A stretch of DNA of 64,000 nucleotides from Duganella lactea (GCF_009857505.1 NZ_WWCP01000015.1:1-64000); one strand, 5' to 3'. Counted from the first letter of the stretch, positions 36,915-46,223 are shown. Numbers and translations: made by a program. Notes: a model not told the origin generated them from the sequence alone.

Positions 36915-38837
36915 ATGACCATTTTTGACAACTACGCCGCACGATACGAACGGACCAAAGAAGAAGAGATGTCCATGAAGGAGTATCTCGAACTTTGCAA
37001 GAAAGACCGGCTGACCTATGCCAGCGCCGCCGAGCGCATGCTGGCCGCCATTGGCGAACCGACGTTGATCGACACGCGTAACGATACGCGGCTGTCGCGC
37101 ATCTTCGCCAACAAGGTCATCAAGATTTATCCGGCCTTCCGCGAGTTCTACGGCACCGAGGAAGTGATCGAGCAGGTGGTGTCCTACTTCCGCCACGCGG
37201 CGCAGGGGCTGGAGGAACGCAAGCAGATCCTGTATCTGCTGGGTCCTGTCGGTGGCGGCAAATCGTCGATCGCCGAAAAGCTCAAGTCGCTGATGGAGCA
37301 TGTGCCCTTCTACTGCCTGAAGGGCTCGCCGGTGAACGAGTCGCCGCTGGGTCTGTTCAACGAGGATGAGGACGGCACCATCCTGGAAGAGGACTACGGC
37401 ATCCCGCGCCGCTACCTGCGCAATATTCCGTCGCCGTGGGCGGTCAAGCGGCTGCACGAGTTCAACGGCGACATCAACCAGTTCCGCGTGGTCAAGCGCT
37501 ACCCGTCGGTGCTGAAGCAGATCGGCATTTCCAAGACCGAACCGGGCGACGAAAACAACCAGGATATTTCCTCGCTGGTCGGCAAGGTCGACATCCGCAA
37601 GCTGGAGGATTATTCGCAGGACGACCCGGACGCCTACAGCTATTCCGGCGGCCTGTGCCTGGCCAACCAGGGCCTGATGGAATTCGTCGAGATGTTCAAG
37701 GCGCCGATCAAGGTGCTGCATCCGCTGCTGACCGCCACCCAGGAAGGCAACTACAAGGGCACCGAGGGCTTCGGCGCGATTCCGTTCGACGGCGTGGTGC
37801 TGGCGCACTCGAACGAGTCGGAATGGAAGACCTTCAAGAACAACCGCAACAACGAGGCCTTCCTGGACCGGATCTACATCGTCAAGGTGCCGTACTGCCT
37901 GCGCGTGACCGACGAGATCAAGATCTACGACAAGCTGCTGTTCAACTCGTCGCTGTCGGCGGCGCCCTGCGCGCCCGGCACCCTGCGCATGATGGCGCAG
38001 TTCGCCATCCTGTCGCGGCTGAAGGATCCGGAAAACTCCAGCATCTTCAGCAAGATGCTGGTCTACGACGGCGAGAACCTGAAGGATACCGACCCGAAAG
38101 CCAAGTCGCTGCATGAGTATGTCGACTACGCCGGCGTGGACGAGGGCATGAACGGGCTGTCGACCCGCTTCGCGTTCAAGATCCTGTCCAAGGTCTTCAA
38201 CTTCGACAACACCGAGGTGGCGGCCAATCCGGTGCACCTGTTGTACGTGCTGGAGCAGCAGGTCGAGCGCGAGCAGTTCCCGCCTGAGCTGGAGCAGAAA
38301 TACTTCTCGTACATCAAGGAGCATCTGGCGCAGCGCTACGTCGAATTCATCGGCAAGGAAATTCAGACCGCCTACCTGGAATCGTATTCCGAGTACGGCC
38401 AGAATATCTTCGACCGCTACGTGACCTTCGCCGACTTCTGGATCCAGGATCAGGAATACCGCGATCCGGACACCGGCGAGAGCTTCGACCGCGAGTCGCT
38501 GAACAACGAGCTGGAAAAAATCGAGAAGCCGGCCGGCATTTCCAATCCCAAGGATTTCCGCAACGAGATTGTCAACTTCGGACTGCGGGCGCGCGCTAAT
38601 AATGGCGGCAAGAATCCCGCGTGGACCAGCTATGAAAAGTTCCGCACCGTGATCGAGAAGAAGATGTTCTCCAATACGGAGGAACTGCTGCCGGTGATTT
38701 CTTTCAACGCCAAGGCCAGCGCGGAGGACGCCAACAAGCACGCCGACTTTGTCGCGCGCATGGTGGAGAAAGGCTACACGGCCAAGCAGGTGCGGCTGCT
38801 GTGCGAATGGTATCTGCGCGTGAGGAAGTCGTCGTAA
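36915..38837 (+). CDS. prkA: PrkA-family serine protein kinase
   Basis: This AAA-type/serine kinase is encoded with yeaH and spoVR-like genes in many proteobacteria, where the set responds to nitrogen or stationary-phase stress. The 640-residue product begins MTIFDNYAARYERTKEEEMS, the family start, preceded by AAAGGA. The P-loop GPVGGGKSS is at about residues 110-118, followed by the PrkA AAA domain (EDYGIPRRYLRNIPSPWAV) and the C-terminal kinase-like domain from about residue 400. It is separated from yeaH by 108 bp containing a palindromic repeat. Confidence 0.94.
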   Translation: MTIFDNYAARYERTKEEEMSMKEYLELCKKDRLTYASAAERMLAAIGEPTLIDTRNDTRLSRIFANKVIKIYPAFREFYGTEEVIEQVVSYFRHAAQGLEERKQILYLLGPVGGGKSSIAEKLKSLMEHVPFYCLKGSPVNESPLGLFNEDEDGTILEEDYGIPRRYLRNIPSPWAVKRLHEFNGDINQFRVVKRYPSVLKQIGISKTEPGDENNQDISSLVGKVDIRKLEDYSQDDPDAYSYSGGLCLANQGLMEFVEMFKAPIKVLHPLLTATQEGNYKGTEGFGAIPFDGVVLAHSNESEWKTFKNNRNNEAFLDRIYIVKVPYCLRVTDEIKIYDKLLFNSSLSAAPCAPGTLRMMAQFAILSRLKDPENSSIFSKMLVYDGENLKDTDPKAKSLHEYVDYAGVDEGMNGLSTRFAFKILSKVFNFDNTEVAANPVHLLYVLEQQVEREQFPPELEQKYFSYIKEHLAQRYVEFIGKEIQTAYLESYSEYGQNIFDRYVTFADFWIQDQEYRDPDTGESFDRESLNNELEKIEKPAGISNPKDFRNEIVNFGLRARANNGGKNPAWTSYEKFRTVIEKKMFSNTEELLPVISFNAKASAEDANKHADFVARMVEKGYTAKQVRLLCEWYLRVRKSS

Positions 38838-38845
38838 GCCGCCGT

Positions 38846-38922
38846 CACTTCCGCGCCAGCGGGAGCCCATAGAACGCGTGAGCGCACGCTCAGCATGGGT
38901 CCCCGCCTGCGCGGGGACGACG
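38846..38922. repeat. REP-like palindromic repeat between prkA and yeaH
   Basis: This compact array of hairpins contains CCCAT...ATGGG (38866-38870/38895-38899) enclosing GCGTG/CACGC, then CCCCGC-CTGC-GCGGGG (38901-38916). The CTGC loop is shared with the palindrome at 50181-50208. It probably belongs to a dispersed intergenic repeat family and may stabilise the upstream mRNA end. Confidence 0.65.
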
Positions 38923-38945
38923 ATGCAACTAGTAGGAGGCATCTT

Positions 38946-40214
38946 TTGACTTACCTCATCGACCGTCGTTTGCAGGGCAAGAACAAGTCCGCGGTCAACC
39001 GCGAACGCTTCTTGCGGCGTTACAAATCGCAGATCAAGGACGCGGTGGGCCGCGCCATCAAGGGCCGCTCCATCACCGACGTTGAGAATGGCGAAAAAGT
39101 CTCCATCCCGGTCAAGGATGTGAGCGAGCCCTCGTTTGGCCACGCCCACGGCGGCGTGTGGGAAGTGGTCAATCCCGGCAACCAGGAATACCAGAAAGGC
39201 GACCAGATCAACCGCCCCAAAGGCGGTGGCGGCGCCGGCCGCGGCAAGGCCGGCAATAGCGACCAGTTGAGCGAGGACGACTTCATCTTCGAGCTGTCGC
39301 GCGAAGAATTCATGAACTATTTCTTCGAGGATCTGGAACTGCCGCACATGGTCAAGACCCAGCTGACCGCCAGCACCGATTTCAAGAACCAGCGCGCCGG
39401 CTACAACATGTCCGGCACGCCATCGAACATCCATGTGCTGCGTTCGCTGCGCGGCGCGCTGGGCCGGCGCATCGCGGTCGGCGGCGGCTCGCGCAAGCGC
39501 GTCACCGAGGCCGAGCGCGAACTGGAGGCGCTGCTGCTGGAAGGCGCGCCGCTGCAGGACCCGCGCGTGGTCGAACTGAAAAAGCTGATCCACCACCTGC
39601 ACACGCGCCTGCTGGCGATTCCCTTCATCGATCCGTTCGACCTGCGCTACACCAACCGCGTCAAGGTGCCCAAGCCGATGACGCAGGCGGTGATGTTCTG
39701 CATCATGGACGTCTCCGGCTCGATGGACGAAACGCGCAAGGACACCGCCAAGCGCTTCTTCATCCTGCTGTACCTGTTCCTCAAGCGGGTGTACGACAAG
39801 ATCGACGTGGTCTTCATCCGCCACCACACGGCGGCGGCCGAGGTGGACGAGGAAGAATTCTTCCACTCGCGCGAATCGGGCGGCACCGTGGTGTCGTCGG
39901 CGCTGCACCTGCTGGACAAGATCATCGACGAGCGTTTCGGCGCCGGCAACTACAACGCCTACGTGGCGCAGGCGTCCGACGGCGACAACTGGGACAACGA
40001 CTCGGTGCTGTGCCGCCAGCTGCTGGTCAACACCATCATGCCCAAGGTGCAGTACTACACCTACGTCGAGATCACCGACGGGCCGCCACAAAATTTATGG
40101 GAGCAATATTCGCAGGTGCCGGACCACCACCCGCACTTCGCCATGCAGAAGATAGTGACGCCGGCCGACATCTATCCGGTATTCCGCGAACTGTTCAAGA
40201 AGCAGCCGAAATAA
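38946..40214 (+). CDS. yeaH: YeaH/YhbH family (DUF444) VWA-domain protein
   Basis: This is the partner of PrkA and SpoVR-like proteins, of unknown biochemical role. A TTG start at 38946 was chosen because it follows a perfect AGGAGG with a 6-base spacer and gives the family start (M)TYLIDRRLQGKNKSAVNRERF. The 422-residue product carries the DUF444 N-terminal region (FGHAHGGVWEVVNPGNQEY) and a C-terminal von Willebrand A-like domain with the MIDAS-type MDVSGSMDE. Its stop codon lies two bases before the spoVR-like start. Confidence 0.92.
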   Translation: MTYLIDRRLQGKNKSAVNRERFLRRYKSQIKDAVGRAIKGRSITDVENGEKVSIPVKDVSEPSFGHAHGGVWEVVNPGNQEYQKGDQINRPKGGGGAGRGKAGNSDQLSEDDFIFELSREEFMNYFFEDLELPHMVKTQLTASTDFKNQRAGYNMSGTPSNIHVLRSLRGALGRRIAVGGGSRKRVTEAERELEALLLEGAPLQDPRVVELKKLIHHLHTRLLAIPFIDPFDLRYTNRVKVPKPMTQAVMFCIMDVSGSMDETRKDTAKRFFILLYLFLKRVYDKIDVVFIRHHTAAAEVDEEEFFHSRESGGTVVSSALHLLDKIIDERFGAGNYNAYVAQASDGDNWDNDSVLCRQLLVNTIMPKVQYYTYVEITDGPPQNLWEQYSQVPDHHPHFAMQKIVTPADIYPVFRELFKKQPK

Positions 40215-40216
40215 TC

Positions 40217-41758
40217 ATGAACGACATGACCTCCCCCAAGCCGAAGCACCCGAACGCGCTGCCAGAGCAATCCGAATGGACGTTCGAGCTGATCGAGCAG
40301 ATCCACCAGGAAATCCGCCGCGTGGCCGAGGGCTTCGGGCTGGACACTTATCCGAACCAGCTGGAGATCATCACCGCCGAGCAGATGATGGACGCCTACA
40401 CCTCGGTCGGCATGCCGGTGTCGTACAACCACTGGTCGTTCGGCAAGCACTTCCTCAGCACCGAGAAGGGCTACAAGCGCGGGCAGATGGGGCTGGCCTA
40501 CGAGATCGTCATCAACTCCAATCCCTGCATCGCCTATCTGATGGAGGAGAACAGCCTGACCATGCAGGCGCTGGTCATCGCCCACGCGGCCTACGGCCAC
40601 AACTCCTTCTTCAAGGGTAACTACCTGTTCCGCACCTGGACCGACGCCGACGCCATCGTCGACTACATGGTGTTCGCCAAGAACTACATCGCCGAGTGCG
40701 AACAGCGCCACGGCATCGACGCCGTCGAACTGCTGCTGGACTCGTGCCACGCGATCCAGAACTACGGCGTCGACCGCTACAAGCGGCCGGCCAAGCTGTC
40801 GATGGCGCAGGAACGCGCGCGGCAGAAGGAGCGCGAAGCCTACGCGCAATCGCAGGTCAACCAGCTGTGGCGCACGCTGCCACGCCGCGAGGAAGAGGAG
40901 GCGGCGCAGGCGGTCAAACGTTTTCCACCGGAGCCGGAGGAAAACCTGCTGTACTTCATCGAGAAGTATGCGCCGCTGCTGGAACCGTGGCAGCGCGAGA
41001 TGGTGCGCATCGTCCGCAAGATCTCGCAGTATTTCTATCCGCAGCGGCAGACCCAGGTCATGAACGAGGGCTGGGCCACCTTCTGGCACTACACCATCCT
41101 CAACCAGTTGTACGATGAGGGGGTGATCGGCGACGGCTTCATGATGGAGTTCCTGAAGAGCCATACCAACGTGGTCTACCAGCCGCCGGTCAACAGCCCC
41201 TACTACAGCGGCATCAATCCCTACGCGCTGGGCTTCGCGATGATGACCGACATCCGCCGCATCTGCGAACACCCGACCGCCGAGGACCGCGAATGGTTCC
41301 CCGACATCGCCGGCAGCGACTGGCGCAAGACGCTGGACTTCGCCATGCGCAACTTCAAGGACGAGAGCTTCATCGCCCAGTACCTGTCACCCAAGCTGAT
41401 CCGCGAGTTCCACTTCTTCGCGGTGCTGGACGACGACCACAACGACAAGCTCAGCGTCTCCGCCATCCACGACAACCTCGGCTACCGATACGTGCGCCAG
41501 CAACTGGCGGAACAATATAATCTGGGCAATCGCGAACCCAACATCCAGGTATGGTCGGTCAACACGCAGGACGACCGCGCGCTGACGCTGCGCCATACCC
41601 AGTTCCAGCGCCGCCCGCTGAACCAGCAGGCCGGCGAGGTGCTGAAGCATGTCGCACGCTTATGGGGCTTCGACGTCCATCTGGAAACGGTGGGCCCCGG
41701 CGGCGACGTGGTCAGTTCCCTGGAAATCAAACGGGAGAAACGCGGCCGGCATTTCTGA
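40217..41758 (+). CDS. SpoVR-family protein (YcgB-like)
   Basis: This 513-residue protein belongs to the SpoVR family, named from Bacillus sporulation but widespread in non-spore-formers. Characteristic segments are EIITAEQMMDAYTSVGMPVSYNHWSFGK, ALVIAHAAYGHNSFFKGNYLF and MNEGWATFWHYTILN. The start at 40217 follows the yeaH stop by two bases. It is the third gene of the prkA-yeaH-spoVR set, whose joint conservation implies one shared stress function. A strong terminator follows 65 bp downstream. Confidence 0.94.
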   Translation: MNDMTSPKPKHPNALPEQSEWTFELIEQIHQEIRRVAEGFGLDTYPNQLEIITAEQMMDAYTSVGMPVSYNHWSFGKHFLSTEKGYKRGQMGLAYEIVINSNPCIAYLMEENSLTMQALVIAHAAYGHNSFFKGNYLFRTWTDADAIVDYMVFAKNYIAECEQRHGIDAVELLLDSCHAIQNYGVDRYKRPAKLSMAQERARQKEREAYAQSQVNQLWRTLPRREEEEAAQAVKRFPPEPEENLLYFIEKYAPLLEPWQREMVRIVRKISQYFYPQRQTQVMNEGWATFWHYTILNQLYDEGVIGDGFMMEFLKSHTNVVYQPPVNSPYYSGINPYALGFAMMTDIRRICEHPTAEDREWFPDIAGSDWRKTLDFAMRNFKDESFIAQYLSPKLIREFHFFAVLDDDHNDKLSVSAIHDNLGYRYVRQQLAEQYNLGNREPNIQVWSVNTQDDRALTLRHTQFQRRPLNQQAGEVLKHVARLWGFDVHLETVGPGGDVVSSLEIKREKRGRHF

Positions 41759-41822
41759 CCAACTAATATATAAGGCTTTTTTGCGGAGCGTGGGCGGCGG
41801 GCACGACTCTTGCAATAGTCCG

Positions 41823-41861
41823 AACCGGGGTCAGCGACGGCGCGCTGATCCCGGTTTTTTT
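41823..41861 (+). terminator. Intrinsic terminator after the prkA operon
   Basis: A 14-bp stem (AACCGGGGTCAGCG with CGCTGATCCCGGTT, one G-T wobble) is followed by a run of seven Ts. Confidence 0.9.
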
Positions 41862-42275
41862 ATTGGATGCATGGCGCGCGGCGGAAGTCAACAGGTTTCT
41901 GCGGCTACGCGGATGGTAGCTGCCGCAATAATTTCCAAGCGGAAACACCTGCGACCAAATTATCAACCGTGCGTAGTAAAGCTACCTGCATATTATTCCG
42001 TTTTTGGCCTTAAGGGAAAACTAAGTAACGCCTTGGTGCGCCAGCGCCCAAAAATGCGCGGGCCGGTCTTGCCCCTTGAGCCAGAACGGTGCAAAGTGAG
42101 CGCTACCATATAGGAAAACCCTATGAAATTTAACCGGTTTTAGGGATGAAAATTCTATGTAAAATCAAGAATTCGTATGTATAATTCGCCGACGTCCCGG
42201 ATGCGGCTGTTGTTTTGTGTCGCCATTTTGGGGTTTAAGTAGCACCAAAGAGAGTTGGTATTGGAGAAAGCAGGC
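41862..42275 (+). promoter_or_regulatory. tonB upstream region with a candidate promoter
   Basis: These 414 bp contain no convincing gene. A TATAAT hexamer at 42180-42185 lies in an AT-rich tract and is the best -10 candidate; a good -35 is not clear. CCCTA and TTAGGG motifs near 42119-42145 form a weak dyad. I see no classical Fur-box match. Confidence 0.4.
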
Positions 42276-42938
42276 ATGAATTTCACGCACAACGAGAAAA
42301 GCACCGGGAAGAACTTTACAGGCATAACGATTGTCGTTTTGTTGCACTTGCTGGTCGCTTATGGGATCGTGACGGGCTTGGGAACACGTCTGGTGCATAA
42401 GATGATCGCACCAGTGGAGACCAAGATCATCGAGGAGGTCAAACCTCCTCCACCGAAAGAGCTCCCACCACCGCCACCACCACCAGAGATGAAGGCACCA
42501 CCACCGCCATTCATCCCGCCAGTTGAGGTGAACGTGCAGCAGCCACCACCGCCGAACAACACGATCGCCAACGCGACCAACGTGAAGCCGGCAACCACCG
42601 AGATCCAGAAAGCGCCGCCAGCTCCACCTGCGGCGCCACCTGGCCCAGCGAAAACCGGTGTGCGTACTGCCGCCGTGGTCGACTTCAGCACTTGCGCCAA
42701 GCCGGAATGGCCGAAGTCGTCGCTGCGTAACGAGGAAACCGGCACGGTGCAGCTGTCGTTCCTGATTTCCGCTGACGGTCGCGTTACCGAAAGCAAGGTA
42801 GTGAAATCGAGTGGCTTCCGGGACCTCGATAAAGCCGCGGTCGCCGGCATCACGAAGTGCCGCTTCAAACCGGCAACCGTGGATGGCACCCCGCAAGAAG
42901 GCTGGCAGCAGATGCAATACGTCTGGACGCTGGAGTAA
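42276..42938 (+). CDS. tonB: TonB-family energy transducer
   Basis: TonB spans the periplasm and passes ExbBD proton-motive energy to outer-membrane receptors. The start at 42276 has a GGAGAAAG ribosome binding site. The 220-residue product has one N-terminal membrane helix (about residues 17-36), a Pro-rich periplasmic rod (repeated PPPP runs and Glu/Lys-Pro pairs, about residues 50-125) and a C-terminal TonB domain with VQLSFLISADGRVTESKV, ending YVWTLE. It precedes exbB and two exbD genes. Confidence 0.93.
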   Translation: MNFTHNEKSTGKNFTGITIVVLLHLLVAYGIVTGLGTRLVHKMIAPVETKIIEEVKPPPPKELPPPPPPPEMKAPPPPFIPPVEVNVQQPPPPNNTIANATNVKPATTEIQKAPPAPPAAPPGPAKTGVRTAAVVDFSTCAKPEWPKSSLRNEETGTVQLSFLISADGRVTESKVVKSSGFRDLDKAAVAGITKCRFKPATVDGTPQEGWQQMQYVWTLE

Positions 42939-42942
42939 AACC

Positions 42943-42960
42943 GAAACGGCTCACCGTTTC
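42943..42960 (+). other. Small hairpin in the tonB-exbB gap
   Basis: GAAACGG-CTCA-CCGTTTC forms a 7-bp stem five bases after the tonB stop, without a T run. It may stabilise the tonB mRNA end or separate tonB from exbB levels. Confidence 0.5.
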
Positions 42961-43022
42961 ACTTAGTAATTTTCGTTGTCATTACGCCAGCGATCTGATT
43001 ATTTTATCAATTTGGAGGAAGC

Positions 43023-43943
43023 ATGTTTAAGAATACCCGTTTGTCCGCTGTACTGGCCGCTGTGCTGTTCTCGGTGACCGCAGCCACCGCCCTGGTCAGC
43101 GCTCCTGCCTTTGCGCAAGAGCAAGCCTCGGCAGCCGCTTCGGCCCCAGCAGCTGATGCAGCAGCGCCAGCGCCAGCAGCAGATGCGGCGGCAGCACCTG
43201 CGGCCGACGCTGCAGCTCCAGCAGCAGCGCCAGCAGCCGCTGGCCACGGTGCCGAAGAAGTGGAAAATCCATACGGCTTCAAAGCGGTGTGGGATGCAGG
43301 TTTCGTCTCGCGCGCTACCCTGATCATTCTGTCGCTGATGTCGATGGGTTCGTGGTACATCATCATCACCAAACTGATCGACCAGACCAAGATCTTCAAA
43401 CAATCGAAAGAAGCGTCGGCCAAGTTCTGGAAAGCCTCGTCGATCGCCGCTGGTTCGGCAACCCTGACCGACGGCTCGCCATTCCGCTTCATCGCTGAAA
43501 CCGGCACCAAGGCCACCGCGCACCACGACGGCGCCCTGCTGGAACAAATCGACCTGTCGACCTGGGTCACCATGTCGATCCAGCGCGCGGTGGACAAAGT
43601 TCAGTCGCGTCTGCAAGATGGCCTGTCGTTCCTGGCAACCGTCGGTTCGACCTCGCCGTTCATCGGTCTGTTCGGTACCGTGTGGGGTATTTACAATGCG
43701 CTGATCGCCATCGGCATGTCGGGTAACGCCTCGATCGACAAAGTCGCCGGTCCAGTCGGTGAAGCGCTGATCATGACCGCCTTCGGTCTGTTCGTGGCGG
43801 TGCCAGCCGTTCTGGGTTACAACTGGCTGGTGCGTCGTAACAAGTCGGCCATGGAAGACGTGCGCGCCTTCTCGGCGGACGTTCACTCGGTGCTGATCTC
43901 GGGCGCAATGTCGACCGCTACCGGCAACAAAAAAGTTGGGTAA
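43023..43943 (+). CDS. exbB: Biopolymer transport protein ExbB with signal peptide
   Basis: ExbB is the proton-channel subunit of the TonB energising complex (MotA/TolQ/ExbB family). The 306-residue product starts with a cleavable-looking signal peptide ending APAFA (about residue 31) and an Ala/Pro-rich stretch up to about residue 75. Three membrane helices of the ExbB core follow (ATLIILSLMSMGSWYIIITKLID, then FIGLFGTVWGIYNALIAIG and ALIMTAFGLFVAVPAVLGYNWLV). The long secreted N-terminus is the form seen in some betaproteobacteria. GGAGGA lies just upstream of the start. Confidence 0.94.
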   Translation: MFKNTRLSAVLAAVLFSVTAATALVSAPAFAQEQASAAASAPAADAAAPAPAADAAAAPAADAAAPAAAPAAAGHGAEEVENPYGFKAVWDAGFVSRATLIILSLMSMGSWYIIITKLIDQTKIFKQSKEASAKFWKASSIAAGSATLTDGSPFRFIAETGTKATAHHDGALLEQIDLSTWVTMSIQRAVDKVQSRLQDGLSFLATVGSTSPFIGLFGTVWGIYNALIAIGMSGNASIDKVAGPVGEALIMTAFGLFVAVPAVLGYNWLVRRNKSAMEDVRAFSADVHSVLISGAMSTATGNKKVG

Positions 43944-43949
43944 TTAACC

Positions 43950-44378
43950 ATGTCCATGTCCGTAGGCTCCGATAGCGGAGACGAAGATCAAGTCATGTCA
44001 GAAATCAACACGACGCCCCTGGTGGACATCATGTTGGTTCTGCTGATTATCTTCCTGATCACGAGCCCGGTTGTTCTGAAGCTGATCAAGATCAAGCTGC
44101 CAGAAGAAACCAACCAGGTTATTCAGACCAAACCGGAAGACGTAAACATTGTCGTGAGCAAAGATGGCGACATCTACTGGAATCAGCGGAAGATGCGCGA
44201 TGCGAACGAACTGTTCGACAATCTGAAGGTGGAAGCGGTGAAATTGCCTCAGCCGGAAGTACACGTACGTGGTGACCAAGAAACCAAGTACGAAGCAATC
44301 GGCAAGGTGATTTACACGACCCAGCGTGCTGGTATTCAGAAGGTCGGCTTCATCACCGAACCGCCTGATAAGGGTTAA
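43950..44378 (+). CDS. exbD: Biopolymer transport protein ExbD (first copy)
   Basis: ExbD is the second component of the TonB motor: one membrane helix and a periplasmic domain. The 142-residue product has the hallmark SEINTTPLVDIMLVLLIIFLITSPVV, with the essential Asp at about residue 26 near the start of the helix. The periplasmic part ends VIYTTQRAGIQKVGFITEP. It begins six bases after exbB. It is clearly related to, but distinct from, the second exbD that follows. Confidence 0.94.
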   Translation: MSMSVGSDSGDEDQVMSEINTTPLVDIMLVLLIIFLITSPVVLKLIKIKLPEETNQVIQTKPEDVNIVVSKDGDIYWNQRKMRDANELFDNLKVEAVKLPQPEVHVRGDQETKYEAIGKVIYTTQRAGIQKVGFITEPPDKG

Positions 44379-44436
44379 GTCCCACAGTGCATCGCAGGCC
44401 TGAAGTCCGGGCCTGCCCTTCTTAAAAGGAAACATC

Positions 44437-44868
44437 ATGAGTATGAATGTCGGTTCTCCGGCCGCCGGTGGCGCGGACCCGGAACCAATGATGGAAATGA
44501 ATATGACGCCCCTCATCGACGTGATGCTGGTGCTGATTATCATGATGATCATTACGATTCCTAAGGCCAACCACTCGGTCAACCTGAACATGCCGGTCGG
44601 CACCCCGCCGCCGCCAACCAAGGAACCCGTGGTCGTGACGATTGACGTCGACTTCGACGGTACGATTCTGTGGGATAACGTGGTTGTACCTGACCGCGGC
44701 ACCCTGGAAGCGAAACTGACCGATGTCGCCGCGCAAGCGGATCAGCCGGAAGTGCATCTGCGTCCGAACAAGCTGGTCTCGTACAAAGTCGTCGCAGGCG
44801 TGATGGCTTCGGCCCAGCGTCTGGGCGTGACCAAGATTGGTCTGGTCGGTAACGAACAGTTCCAGTAA
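44437..44868 (+). CDS. exbD: Biopolymer transport protein ExbD (second copy)
   Basis: This second ExbD homologue has 143 residues, with NMTPLIDVMLVLIIMMIITIPK and the essential Asp at about residue 28. Compared with the first copy it has a Pro-rich segment (PVGTPPPPTKEP) after the helix and ends MASAQRLGVTKIGLVGNEQF. Two ExbDs with one ExbB are known from Xanthomonas- and Shewanella-type systems, where the copies can differ in which receptors they support. A strong terminator follows 17 bp downstream. Confidence 0.93.
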   Translation: MSMNVGSPAAGGADPEPMMEMNMTPLIDVMLVLIIMMIITIPKANHSVNLNMPVGTPPPPTKEPVVVTIDVDFDGTILWDNVVVPDRGTLEAKLTDVAAQADQPEVHLRPNKLVSYKVVAGVMASAQRLGVTKIGLVGNEQFQ

Positions 44869-44885
44869 TAAGTCCCATGTACAAT

Positions 44886-44920
44886 AATAGGCAGGACCAT
44901 TCCTGCCTATTTGCTTTTTT
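44886..44920 (+). terminator. Intrinsic terminator after the tonB-exbBDD cluster
   Basis: A perfect 11-bp stem (AATAGGCAGGA/TCCTGCCTATT, loop CCAT) is followed by TGCTTTTTT. The next gene starts only 20 bp later, so read-through could feed it. Confidence 0.9.
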
Positions 44921-44939
44921 GAAGAAAGAAAACTCACCC

Positions 44940-46163
44940 ATGACCAAGTTTCGTCTCGCTCATCTCGGCCTGGTAATGGCCGCTATTGGTTTTACTGCAG
45001 CAGCCCCTATCGCAGGTTTCTCGTCGGTCGCCTACGCAGCAGAAACGGTGCGCGCAGAAATCGGCAAACCATTGCAGGAAGCACAGAAACTGGCCGCGGC
45101 CGGCAAGAACAAAGAAGCACTTGCCAAACTGAAAGAAACCGACGCCATCGGCGGCAAATCCGCCAACGAAACCTATCTGATCGAGCGCACCCGCGCTTCG
45201 GCGGCCGCTGCCGCCGGCGATAACGACGCCGCCGCCAAGGCCTTCGAATCGGTGATCAATTCCGGCAAGCTGTCGGCTGCCGAACAACCCAAATTCACCC
45301 AAGCCCTGGCCAGTATCTACTACCGCGCCAAGGACTATCCCAAAGCCATCACCTGGATTCAGCGCTCGCTGAAAGACAATCCGAACGACGCGCAGATGCG
45401 CGAACTGCTGATCCAGACCTACTACATCAGCGGCAAATATGCTGAAGCGGCCAAGGAACTGCAATCGTCGAAGAACGCTTCCGAGCAGTCGCTGCAAATG
45501 CTGGCCAACATTCAGCTGAAGCAGAACGACAAGGCCGGCTACGTGCAGACGCTGGAAAAACTGGCCGGCACCTATCCTAAAACCAGCTACTGGGCCGACC
45601 TGCTGAACCGCGTGGCGGGCAAGCCGGGCTTCTCGTCGTCGCTGTCGCTGGACGTGCTGCGCCTGCGCCTGGCCAACGGCCTGCTGAGCAAGCCAGCCGA
45701 GTACATGGAAATGGCCCAGCTGTCGCTGCAGGCCGGCAATCCGGCCGAAGCGATCAAAGTGATCGACCAGGGCTACAAAAAAGGCGTGCTGGGCACCGGC
45801 ACCGACGCCGCCCGTCACCAGCGCCTGAAAGACCTGGCCGCCAAGACCCAGACCGAGTTCGACGCCAAAGCCGCCGGCGTGGAAGCCGAAGCCGTCAAAG
45901 CCAAGGACGCCGACGCGCTGGCCAACCTGGGCTACGGCCTGGTCTCGGCCGGCAAGACCGACAAAGGCCTGGCGCTGATGGACCAGGCGGTCAAGCTGGG
46001 CACCGGCCGTAATCCGCAAGCGATCAAGCTGCACTACGGCATCGCGCAAAGCATCGCGGGCAAAAAAGCCCCGGCGCTGGCCACGCTGAAAACCGTCAAT
46101 GGCACCGATGGCACCGCCGATCTGGCGCGCTACTGGACGCTGAACATTAACCGCCCAATGTAA
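44940..46163 (+). CDS. Periplasmic tetratricopeptide-repeat protein
   Basis: This 407-residue protein has a signal peptide (MTKFRLAHLGLVMAAIGFTA, with cleavage near YAAE at about residue 36) and TPR-like helical repeats throughout: QEAQKLAAAGKNKEALAKL, ALASIYYRAKDYPKAITWIQ, LIQTYYISGKYAEAAKEL and others. The start at 44940 follows a weak AAGAAAG. It is probably a periplasmic scaffold. Its position directly behind tonB-exbBDD suggests a role with TonB-dependent uptake, but no specific function is visible. A terminator follows. Confidence 0.85.
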   Translation: MTKFRLAHLGLVMAAIGFTAAAPIAGFSSVAYAAETVRAEIGKPLQEAQKLAAAGKNKEALAKLKETDAIGGKSANETYLIERTRASAAAAAGDNDAAAKAFESVINSGKLSAAEQPKFTQALASIYYRAKDYPKAITWIQRSLKDNPNDAQMRELLIQTYYISGKYAEAAKELQSSKNASEQSLQMLANIQLKQNDKAGYVQTLEKLAGTYPKTSYWADLLNRVAGKPGFSSSLSLDVLRLRLANGLLSKPAEYMEMAQLSLQAGNPAEAIKVIDQGYKKGVLGTGTDAARHQRLKDLAAKTQTEFDAKAAGVEAEAVKAKDADALANLGYGLVSAGKTDKGLALMDQAVKLGTGRNPQAIKLHYGIAQSIAGKKAPALATLKTVNGTDGTADLARYWTLNINRPM

Positions 46164-46185
46164 TACCCGGGCTGCTAATGCGCAC

Positions 46186-46223
46186 AGCGCTGCTCCGGCC
46201 CCGCCGGAACAGCGCTTTTTTTT
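46186..46223 (+). terminator. Intrinsic terminator after the TPR gene
   Basis: The stem AGCGCTG-x-TCCGGC/GCCGGA-x-CAGCGCT, with a CCC loop and one internal mismatch, is followed by eight Ts. Confidence 0.9.

Noticed and set aside
42980..43012. FNR-like dyad before exbB (TGAT-TATTTT-ATCA)
   Set aside because: The spacer between half sites is 6 bp rather than 4, so it does not fit the FNR/ANR consensus.
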